Shown piece by piece: positions 38,001-50,000 of a DNA stretch of 64,000 nt. Location: contig CM063253.1 in NCBI GenBank assembly GCA_032158295.1, forward strand, positions 8,277,001-8,341,000, written 5' to 3'. Origin of the DNA: Pycnopodia helianthoides. Its lineage: Eukaryota > Echinodermata > Asteroidea > Forcipulatida > Asteriidae. Both the position numbers and the translations under genes were made by a program. Position 1 is the stretch's first letter; each line of letters opens with the position of its first letter. A model generated the notes under the pieces. That model was not told the DNA's origin. It saw nothing but the letters and a program-made list of their open reading frames with translations, and made no database searches.

Positions 38001-41000
38001 ACCCCTCTCAGCATCATAATAATAATAATAATAATAGTGGCTTCTTATATAGCGCTCATATCCGTGACGCTCAAGGTGCTTCAACAGTCAGTATTTTCCT
38101 ACAATAATGTGGAGCTACTTTTTGAAGTTTGAGACCTATTCCTTTACATAGCACAATGTAATGGTTTACAAGGTGCGGTGGCGCAATATGCTGCCAGGAA
38201 CACCGGGGCGAACCCCTTCTCTTTTCGATAAGTGCACTGGGTTCTTTTACGTGCATTACACAACACACGGGACCAACGGCTTTACACCCCATCCGAAGGA
38301 CGCAGCAATAATGGTTAAGTGTCTTGCTTAAGGACACAAGTGTCACGACTGGGACTCGAACCCACACTCTGCTGAACAGAAACACCAGAGCTTGAGTCCG
38401 GTGCTCTTATCCGTTCGGCCACGACACGCCAATCACAAGTGGTTTCTGTCTGTTTCAGTCTGTTCAAGAATTGCTAGGAATCAAGCGAAGAAATAAACTT
38501 TCGCCTTGATTTGCCTTTTGTTAGTTATAACTAAGATATATGGTTCTTGAGGAATTGCATGGCGAGGTGTAAATGTAAATTCGGTTTGCGGTAACACCTT
38601 GTGTATCTATCTACTCTGCTGTGTAGATTTTGTCTTGCTATTAAAATCTCCTCAGCGGTAGTAGAACAAATTTTGTTCTACTACCGCTGAGTAAATTTTC
38701 GGAACTCGGGAGACTTCTCAGTTCTGAAAAGAACTGTCCTGCTTATTAACTACTACCTGGGCGGAAGGTAAGAAATTGGCCTGGACTACTACTTTTGCTT
38801 AATAGTGGATCGGGGGGGGGGGGGGGGGACTTCTCGTAAATAACTGCACTGCCGTGGAGTGAGTTCATTTGGTCTCAACGTTTCGTTTAGCTTGCCCTAT
38901 TCATCGTCAGATAGATAGTTCTCTACTCACAGCTGCATGGATGTTGTTGATGTCGGAATCTTTCACCAGATGTCTCCTCTTCCTACTTCCTGGCAGGCCA
39001 CCCCGGATGAAGAAAAGCAAGAGCTCATCGTACATCTGCTGGGTCATCCCCTCCGGCATTCCCTTGGGCATCGGTTCTCCGGGAATGGGCAGGGGCACCT
39101 GGCCGCCGAAGAGCTTCTTCTGGAAGTTCAGCATCTTGAGGAGTTTGTTGTACATCTCGAGTGTCACGCCCTGCGGGAGGCCCTCCGGGAGCTCGTTCTT
39201 GCCCGGGTCGGAGATCTCGTTGAGGAGAGACTCTTGCTGTTTCTGTTGGTAGTCCTCCATGAGATCCTTCAAGGAGTTCTGCTTGAAGAAACCTTGGGGG
39301 CCGAAGAACTTCTCCAAGAATTGGTGCATACCCTCAAGGCGACCTCCGACCTGGGAAAGATTCCATAAAGTGAATACGTGATCATACCTCAAATAAGTGA
39401 TCATACCTCAAATAAGTGATCATACCTCAAATAAGTGATCATACCTCAAATAAGTGATCATACCTCAAATAAGTGATCATACCTCAAATACGTGATCATA
39501 CCTCAAATAAGTGATCATACCTCAAATAAGTGATCATACCTCAAATAAGTGACCATACCTGAAGTAAGTGATCAGACCTCAAATAAGTGATCATACCTCA
39601 AATACGTGATCATACCTTAAATAAGTGATCAGACCTCAAATAAGTGATCATACCTCAAATAAGTGAATGTACCTCAAATAAGTGATCTTACCTCAAATAA
39701 GTGATCATACCTCAAATAAGTGATCATACCTGAAGTAAGTGATCTTACCTCAAATAAGAGAACAACCGATTATACTTCAAAAAAGTGATCATACCATATT
39801 AAACAAATGATCATACCTCAAATAAGTTGATTGCATAGCCAAACAAGTTGACGGTAGTGTTGAACTTCAGCTGACGAGGCAAGAACGATTGTGGGGAGAA
39901 GATCATGTCACCATCAAGAGTCAATCCGCTGCTCATCTCATCTATAAAATTCAACAAGTTTATAAGTACCATTGAGAATATGTTGGTAGCTTTGAGGCTA
40001 CTGGTTACCTTCGGATGGGACATTAAGTCAGAGGTCCCGTTTACCAAAAAGAGCACGCTAAAAATTATCATTAGTTGGTTCTGAAGGGTTTTTTTTTTTG
40101 TCAAGTAATGAACCACAAGGGAAACTGACTGGGTAAATTTCAAATAGTTTGGGGTTGAACAAAGAAAAATTGACTAGAGCGGGATCTGAACCACCAACCT
40201 CCGGATTAACGCACCGGCGCTCTACCAACTGAGCTATCTAGCCCTATGTTGGCGGTCTCCCTATTTTGTCAATATCTTCGTTCAGGGGTGCCAGTCAGAA
40301 GCCATGCAACCGTTAACTGCCGTGTAGCCAGGGATCACACCCTTGAGGGGATGCGACTTTTTAATAAATGTCAAGTAATGAACCACAAGGGAATTCTTTT
40401 TAAATACTGGTTTTTAAAATGTGTTGATTGCAGCCAGCTGGCTGTATTACTCTACAGATGAATATGAAATTTAAAAATTTTAAATCAAGATTAATACATC
40501 AACATTTTAAAAAAACTAAAGGAGGGGGTTGGTAACAACAAAGCTATGTAAAACAAAATTAATAATTGGAAGCGTGTAATGATTAATTATCTTCATTAAA
40601 AAAAAAAAAAAAAACAAAGAATGTCCAGCAACGTACCCTTGTACCATGAGAGCTCAACATTGCGAGAGAACTTGCGGGGGTCCACCTTGCTGAAGCTGCT
40701 GAAGACGCCGCTGTTCTGAACCCACGTCTTTAGGGAAAGCTTCTGGGGATCACTGGTCTCGTTCAGGTTGGTGAGATGAGTCCATACATACGACCCGACT
40801 TTGAGAGAGAGAGAGAGAGAGAGGATTAGGAATAATGAGAACGGAGATTCAATTCAGAGCAAGTGCCTCCCAGCAAGTTTTATAACAGTTATTATAAAAC
40901 TCACTCCGGGGCAGTGCAGTTAATTACGAGAAGTCCCCCCCCCCCCCCCCCCGATCCACAAAGCTAAAGTAGTAGTCCCGGCCGATTTCCTACCTTCCGC

Positions 41001-44000
41001 CCAGGTAGTAGTTAATAAGCAGGACAGTTCTTTTCAGAACTGAGAAGTCTCCCGAACTCCGAAAATCTACTCCGCGGTAGTAGAACAAATAGATGGATTG
41101 CAATACGCGTCATTGACCGCCATCTTTGATGTTAAACGATGGAAAAGTGCACGTGTGTACGCGCTACGCACAACTTTCAGCCAATGATAGCTCTTCACGC
41201 GTGCACAATTCATCAAAGATGGGGGGTCAATGACACGTATTCCATCTATAGCAAGACAAATTCTCTAAAGAACAAAATCTACACCGCAAAGTAGATATTT
41301 ATACACATTGTGTTACCGCAAACCGAATTACATTGATACCTCACCATGCAATGCCACGAAAACCATATACTTATGATATCAATAATAATAATAATAAACC
41401 AGAAGAAGAAAAAAACAAGGTGCTGCATTTGCCTCAAAGCACTTTATACAAATAGCTGAATATTATGCAGAGAGGACAATTTCAATCACAATGTAAAGGC
41501 CTGGCTCACACTTTGTACGATCGAGAATTCTATCAATACTTGACATCACAAAATTGCGATCAACAATTCGCTTAAGTTGAAATCGTCGGCTTAGAACTGT
41601 AAGGTCGTTAGTGCAGTTTGTATGGATTTCATCAAGTTGGTTGTGCATATTTTGGAGCTCCTGGTAAATGGAGTTTATTGATCAAGAGTGGTCTCCAAAA
41701 ATTTATTTGGCAAAAAGAAACATTTAGTTTCTAAGAAATTAACTTGTGGATTTTGATTTATTTTTTCAAACTTATTTGTACTTGTTACTTAATGACCTTC
41801 TGATCGTTACGGATTTGAAATTGCAATTAACGACCTAATAGCACTGAGCCAATGAAATGTGCTTAACTCTTCAACACATTCCCTGCAAAAAAAATAGAAC
41901 TGTGACTTCATGGTCGCTTCGCATTCCAACACCTAGGAAGAACAACCCAAGCTTTAATGCTTTTGAGTTACCTCCCATTGAGCCAAATACAATGATCAAC
42001 AATGGTGGCAGCCTGTCCATTCTTGCGAGCCACATTTGTGTAACAAAAGGACAGAGATCTGGAATCAAGTTTCCCTTTCCCCCCAGGAAAGGGAAACTTA
42101 AACATAAATTCCAGTACCCTCTGTCCCTCTTTATACAGGGGAAATGAAGCGTGGCATTCCTGAGGATGCTACACATTGGAATTTGTGGATGAAAAAATTA
42201 TGTCAGCCGGTCAACTGATGACCTTAAACAAAAGGCCGCTCTGAAGTTGTGCCGGGTTTGAATAAATATATCCACCGTAAGCCAGTTTGGAAAAATTTAG
42301 CGCGTATACACGTCATACGACGTGAGGTGGTTAAAATCTTTGGCTACGGCTACAATGGTGCGTGTTCGTTTGAAAACTAGAGAATGAATGTATTCTTCCA
42401 AAAAACCCATGAAGTAGTTTTCTACTTGAATACCTTGCTCGGACTGTTCATCCTGCATGACCTCGTTGATAGCTGCCATGATGTTGTCACTGGGGCATGT
42501 CATGATGGCGCGGTAGGCTGCGATGCGGAGCTCACTGTCAAAGTGCTGGTTCTTGTACATGGCCAAGGCATAGGTTTGCTGAAATATTGACAAAAATTGT
42601 AGACTTTCGAATTCTGAGAAGACCATACACTCTGAAGAACTTCGTAAAAGCCCAGTCCAATTATATTAATTTTTTCTTGCACTTACTAAATCATAAAAGA
42701 AAAGCTAGCCAATGCAACTCCCATGGGCTTCTGGTAATCAGTTGAGCCAGTTTGTGTGAAGTGGGGCGTGGCTTACAGTGGTGGGTGTAGTTTGCAGTGG
42801 GACTACATAACACTTGTAATAAGTTAACGCCCCCCCCCCCCCCCCCCCGCCCCAGCCCAATGATTTAGTGAACTCACGTATTCTGGTTTGCACGGTAGAC
42901 GCCTGACAAGTTCAAGAGCGGCGACCCTGATCTCCGTCCTCTTGTTCGGGTTGTGATTGTCAAAGCACTTGTTGATGATGCTGATCTTGCTGTCTGTGGT
43001 CAACCTCCTGATGTTGGTCAGTGCCTTCAGAGCCATCAGCATCTGCAGAAGAAGAAGGAACCGTTTTGACTTAAATAGAATGGTGTCAAATGCCACTGCG
43101 TTTTGGATGACACCCTTCAAAGTGCAAATTTTTGCCAAAATCCCCAAATGTCCAGTAATAAATGGGACTGTACATTTTTGTACAGATAATTTTTTTTTAG
43201 TTTATTCCTGAATTTGGATGACATTTGAAACAAAAAAGTTGCATCCCCTGGAGGTGATTCTCTGGCTGCCGCTTTCTAGGTTGTTTTGTGAACTTGGGTG
43301 TGATCCCTGGCTACACGGCAGTTAATGTTGTATGGCTTCTGACTGGCACCCCCTGAACAAAGATATCAACAAAATAGGGAGACTACCAACATAGTGCTAA
43401 GATGGCTCAGTTGGTAGAGCGCCGACATGTTAATCCGAAGGTCGTCGGTTCTTTGTTCAACCCCTTATTATTTAAAAATTTAGCCAGTCAGTTTCCCTTG
43501 TGGTTAATTACTTGACGATAATAATACCTTCAGAGTAGGAACTCCTTCCGTGGGTGTGCAGTCGAATCCAAGGAGCTGTTGGAAGTACTCGATGGCCATG
43601 CGGACCTCAGAGTGTTCAAGGCACGACGGGTTCTCCTCGGTGCAGTACTTGTTGATCATAGAGGAGATGGGAAGGAAGAAGACGCTCTCGTCTCCGCTCA
43701 GAGTCTTGATGACAGGCTGAGGAGTTTGTAGAGTTAAGAGAACGTTATTTTGGTTTTTACACTGATAGTATGCAAAGTGGGATTTGTTTCCATAAGTATT
43801 ATGTAAATGCCGGATAAACAATGACTAATAAAACGCCAGAAAATGGCAAGAGAGAAAAGGAGATCAGAGTACGAGGTTCTGATTTAGTGAATATTGGTTT
43901 AAATCTTATCTGGGATTCAGGGACAAGATTTTACATATGTGACAACTCCTGCAAAATGGCTTCCGGGTCTGGGCTACCCCCTTATTCTAGACCTGGAAAA

Positions 44001-47000
44001 CTCTTCGGATGTTACAATTCAGGAGGTTTACAGACTTTGTGCATCACCAGAAATACAAAACTACAGGTTTGGACACAATATGGACTATTTTCTTTCTCCC
44101 TTTGGCGACTGCTTTAATTCCTCCCCAAAAAACCTTGAAGTTTTGAGAGAAACCACATGCCAGAGGATTTTGTGCCCGTTCATAAATTACACGCTTATTT
44201 CAATTGCCGCAATCAAATGGTGTTTTTCGCTGTGCTTCTAGAACCAACCACGAAGACAAAAATCAAGATAATTAATGTGACTTGCTCACCATGAGAGCTC
44301 CGATCATCTCTTTGGTAGGGTGACGAATGACAGCTGGCTGGGTCAGCCACATGGCGCGGGTGGTCTTGAAGGCCTTCATGACGGCCTCATCCTCGGATGC
44401 GGCAATCTCCTTGATTATGGCTACCATGGTTTCAATGCTCGGGGTCGTTTCGCACATCTGGAGGGCATCCCTGAACACCTCACTGTGAGAAAGAGTTCAA
44501 AATATTTTCACGATTTTAAAATCAACTCAAAGACAAATTAAAAGTTATGAGAGTGGTTCTCAGAATGTCCCTCTTTTGTTTAGGCTTCCGGTGGACTCGA
44601 CAATCCACAGCACGTTATTTGTAATCGTTCATGCACGATGATCGATCAAGGCGTGTCAACTTTAATGTGCACCAGAATCCAGGTAAAGCAAAGCAAAAAC
44701 AAGTGATTGCTTCTCTTCACCCAGGAGTACAGTCATGCCCAGTTTTAAGATACAACCTGGGAAGCAGCATTGCAAGGGGATCACCTGCACGACGGGAAAG
44801 ACTAGGGCTAGATAGTTCACTTGGAAGAACACTAGCACATAAACTTGCAGGTCGTAGGTTCAAATCCCACTCTAGTCAATATTTTCTTTGATCACCTCAA
44901 ACATTGATTTGTACCATCCCAGTCAGTTTCTCTTGTGGTTTGTTACTCAAAAAGTTCAAGAAAAAGGTGATCCCCTTACAATGCCACTTCCCAGGTTGTA
45001 TCGTAAAACTTGGCGTGATCCCTGGCTATTTGGCAGTGTTAAGTTGCAAGACTTCCGACAGGTGCCCTAAACAAGGATATTGGCAAAGAGGAGACCACCA
45101 ACACAGGCTACTTAGCTCTCTTGGCTCACTTGGTAGAGCACCAGTATGTTAACACAGAGGTCACAGATTCGAATCCCGCTGTAATTAACACTTCTCTGTT
45201 CACCCTAAAAGTTGATTGGTCGTTACCTTATCCGTTTCCCTTGTGGCTTATTACTTTGATTATAAATTTTACTAATAAACTAACTCCTTCTTAACAACTG
45301 ACCAAAGGAACTGGGCCCAATTTCATGGCTCTGCTTACCGCCGAATTCTGCGCTTGCGGTGACCATTCTCGCTTACTGTTTAAGCGCCGAATTTCTGCGC
45401 TAGCTGTGTAAGCGTAGAATGCCTAGTAACGTGGAGTATGCACGCGCACAAGCCGAAAATCCCCGCTAACCCGTGAAATACGCTTGACGCAAGCCGGAAT
45501 TCCCTGCTTCCGCAAGCGCCGATTCTTTGCTTACGGTAAGCAGAGCCATGAACGTGGGCCCAGTACTTACACAAGCCCTGCACTCTGACCCTCGACAAAC
45601 TCTCTCAACTGAGTCATTCCATCTAGAGTCTCGATCTTCTGCATCTCGGTCACGAGGTTTGAGAAGAGGTTGGGCATCTCCATACCGACGTCCCTGACCA
45701 ACCTCTGGGAGAGCATACCGAGGATCTCTTCAGCTTTCCTGATAATCTCTGGTTGAGTGTCTCCTTTCGTCTCCACATGCTCGAAGAGGATTGTGGTCTG
45801 TCTGTCGATCATGGTGCCTGTGCAATTAATTTAGTAATGTATATGAACAATATATCGGTATTAATAATGGCATTCTTATACAGTGCTTGTACCCACCAAT
45901 TATTATGCTGCGTAAGCCTTGCCTAACCCGGTGCTCTGCACCGAACTCGAACTCCAGTGTTTCTGATCAGCAGAGTGTAATTACTTTGTCATTCGGATGG
46001 AACATTAAGCTGTATGTCCCATGTGTACTAGGATTGGTCGCGCACATTAAAGAACCCGAACACTAACCATGGAAGAGTAGGGGGTTAACCCCGGTGTTTC
46101 TAGTTCTATATTGCATATTTAAACATGGCCAGTGATTTCCTCTCAACCAATCAGAATGGTTACACTGTACCAGGTGTTTATCGCATTTTATCCATCAACG
46201 GTAAAATGCCTTATACCACAGGGCGAACTTGTTTTGTTTCTACCCGCACGCTATGTAAGCTGCTCAGTGCATATAAAATCTCACAAGCTTAAGGGGTATT
46301 CATCGTGTGGGGATGTAGTGCATACGTATATTAATTTCGGGCAGCTTAGGTTATTATATTTTCGCGGGCAAATGGGTGCGTTGCCTTGTTTGACAGTTCT
46401 CCTGGAATAAATTTGTATGGGTTTAGCTAGCCAAAATAGGATGTGGTTTGGGAATATTTTGCCAATTGGATGTTACCCTCTTTGCTGGGAACGCTACAAG
46501 AACATTATTTATTGTTGGTATCTGATTAAAAAGCTTGCTTACTTGATGGCGTCTTTGACGCCTTGGTGATTCTCAGATCGTCTACAGAGGCTTTGATCAG
46601 AGTCATAGCCCCGGCTCCCTCTCTGGCGAACGGCTTTGAGGTGTGCTGCTCAACGCAGGCTGATTCAGAGACTATGTTGGACTGGAAGGCAATTTCACAT
46701 GTCTGCGAACACTCCAAGATGTTGAACAGCGGCTGCAGCAAAGTTTTAAAAAATAAAGAAGCAGTGAATATTTGAGAGGTGCCCCACTTCGTAAACATGA
46801 CAAAGGTGACTTTTAAAAAAACTGTGGACAAATATGTCTATTCGAAATATTTAAAAGGTATCCTATCAAAATACAAAGGTTATGAATCACTGACTGTGAA
46901 TTATTGAGCCCGAGGAACCATATTAAGTTCAAACGAGTTGTTGTGATGTGTAATTAAGCCAAGTAATAATAATAGTAGCAATAATAGATAACTAGTTCTT

Positions 47001-50000
47001 ATGTTGCACATTTCACAATAACGTATCAATGCGCTTTACATTAGTGCCCTGGTCATTGGGCCAATAGCATTCCTGTAATCTTTCTCAGCTCCCTGGGGAA
47101 TATACAGTCCTGCGCTGCCGTGGCGCTCCAAAGACTTTTTCATACACAATATCTACCCTCGCAGGTACCTATTTATACCCCTGGGTGAAGAGAAGCAATT
47201 ATAGCAAAGCATCTTGCTCAAGGACCCAAGTGTCATGACCGGGATTGAGGCCATGACACCCTGATAACTAGTCTTCATACAGCACTTCATCTATGGGCGT
47301 CTCAAAGCGCTCATCATTGTTTATTTCCAGACAGGTTTTTGAAGTTAATGCATTATGAGACCGATTTATGTAACAACCTGTAAGGGTTTACAAGGTGCTG
47401 CGGCACATTCAGCAGCCACTGCCAGAAACACTGGGGCAAACCTGTTCTCTTAGCGAAAAGTGTAACTGGGTTCTTTTACGTGCATTACACACCAACGACT
47501 TTATGTCCCATCCAAAGGACGAAGCAAGAATGGTTCTTTAAGTGTCTTGCTCAAGGACACAAGTGTCAAAACCATGACTTAAGCCCACATTCTGCTGATC
47601 AGAAACACCAGAGTTTGAGTTCAGTGTTCTTGACCCCCCCCCCCCAAAAAAAGACCAATTAAACTAAGCGGGAATACTCACTGCATCTGCCCTCAGCAAA
47701 GTGGCCTGAATACCGCCCTCAAGCTTGGTGCGCTGTTCACAGTTCTTGAAGTCCTTGACCTTCGTGAAGAAGCCTGGAGTGGCCGATGTGGAGAACCTAG
47801 CCGAGCATTTGCCAGTAACGTCAGTCTGAAGGACAACCATGCGGTGGAATTTATTACACACGGTTGAAGAAATATCAATCTTTGAAATGAAGTATATATC
47901 CTCATTTGTTTTTACGTACCATGGAATTTGGATAAGAGAAATGTTGCCCCTCGATTTTAGCTTGAAATAATCAATCAATATGGACCACCCGGAATCTCCT
48001 AATGCACTAGCTAGCATATCGGGCAGATAAGCTCAAATAAGGGGCCGATACAAAAGCGCAAATTAATTTTTTACCTTTTTTTTATCTCCAACCAAACTCA
48101 CAAAAATCATAAAATAAAACCATTTAAAATGCTCCAGATTGCACAGTAGAGCTTTATAAACCAAACATTACCAAGTACAAATATTCTAAGGACCTTATTT
48201 CAAGTCAATGTGTTTCTGCAAAAAAATTGAGATTGAGAATGTTTGACTTGCGCGCGGTAGTTTTAAACTGAAGCCCACAAGGTTCGAAACTTATAGTCGA
48301 GGTGAGCTGAGGCTTAACTGTCAGATTTGTTCACAACTTTTAAAGAACTGGGGGGCATCCTCGACCCATTTAATGTTTGTCACCAATTCGTTTATAATGC
48401 CGCACTTTTCGATGCGAAAAACACTTGAGTTTGACACGGCAAAAGTATGATTTTTAAAGCACAATAACATCGGTAATTGTCAAAGACCAGTATCTGCACT
48501 TTATGTGACCCAATAACAAGAAATAACAAACTTGTGAAAGTTTAAGCTCAATCTGTCAACGGAGTCACAACAAAATAGTGAAAAACCCTAATTATTAATT
48601 TTTACTTTTTTTTAAACATCGGGTTTTGGACACGTGAGGTAAAAACTTAATGTTTTACTCTTTTTCTTTTGAAAACTTTAAGCATTTCAAGCAAAACTAC
48701 TTCAAGGGAAAATTTTCCACCATGACTATATTTATAGTTATGTGCAAATCTGTGAACATTTATATTTTCAACCATACCAATGTTGCGCAAACCCTTAAAC
48801 ACAGGCCTAAGAGATTGCTGCTCAAAATTTTATGCGAGTGTTCAATTTTAAACTTGTTCCCTCTCACCTCAGTTACACGTAGGAGAACGCGGCTCTCTGG
48901 TTTGGACAACAAGCTAGCAGTCGCCGGATTCTGGATTGCAGACAAGAAACCACGCTTGAAGTTGAGGGCCCAGGTGGTTTCACCAGCAGAGGTGCAGACA
49001 TCGGTAACCACGCCCCCGTGGAAGGCGAAGCGTAGGACGTGATCTTGAAGCTCACTGCGGAGGAGGTCCTGGTTCCTGGCTGGAGTGGTTCCGCCATCGG
49101 ATCCAGTCTCAAGGACCTCAACTTCGTTGAGCTAATATAACATAACCAAAAAAATACAGACTTGAGCTTATAATATAATGTTCTCTTAAAGGTTGTATGG
49201 CTACTGACTAACACCCCCGAATGGGTATTGACAAAATAGGGAGGTCACGGACATAAGGGCTGTACATGTAGTTCACCTGGTTGAGCGCCGGCATGTACTC
49301 CGGAGGTCCTTGGTTCAAATCTCGCTCCAGTCAATTTTTCTTTGATCAACCCCAAATTCTTTTAAATGTACCCAGTCAGTTTCCCTTGTTTTGTTTTTTT
49401 ACTTTAATGTTCTCTTGTTAACTCCTGTGTGTGTTGACCCCTTGCATGTCGCACAGCGCACTCACACACGCGCCTACCCTGTCCCCATTTTGGGTGTCGA
49501 AATTCACACAAAGAAATTGATCCCTCAAAACGGCAAATGGTAGACGCGCATTTTAGGTCAGTCAGTACACTTTTGAAGGGATGTTCTCCATAAATTGTTT
49601 TAAAATAATTCCACTCACAAGAGAATTTTTTTGTGATACTTGATCTGAGGCCACCGAAAGCTCCCCTCCCCTTGAAAATGACTTTCATACCCCACAGTTA
49701 AGAGAAAAAACTGCAGTTTGTCAAAAACACTTTGTCAAGCAAGAGCTTGTATTTTTTCAATTTTCATTGGATGATCAGCTGAAAGCTTGTATGCCTGACG
49801 AGTTAACAGTTCTCACCAGCGGCTGTTTATGGAATCAAACTAGACTATGTCAGGCCAATTTCCTAGTCCCCTGGTAGCAGCTGATCAGAACGTAGAAGTT
49901 TCCATTGAATTCTGAAATCTACTTCGCGGTGGGAGAATTATAGCAAGACGAGAACAAACTCCAAAGCAAAGTTGATATTATCGCATGGTGTTACTTTTCC

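Noticed and set aside
39368..39816. CRISPR-like array of 19-bp repeats
   Set aside because: The units are directly tandem with no unique spacers, and the sequence is eukaryotic.
41857..42176. Open frames of 96 and 101 codons on opposite strands
   Set aside because: They overlap a dispersed repeat that also occurs inverted at 36,812-36,925. There is no domain and no splice context.
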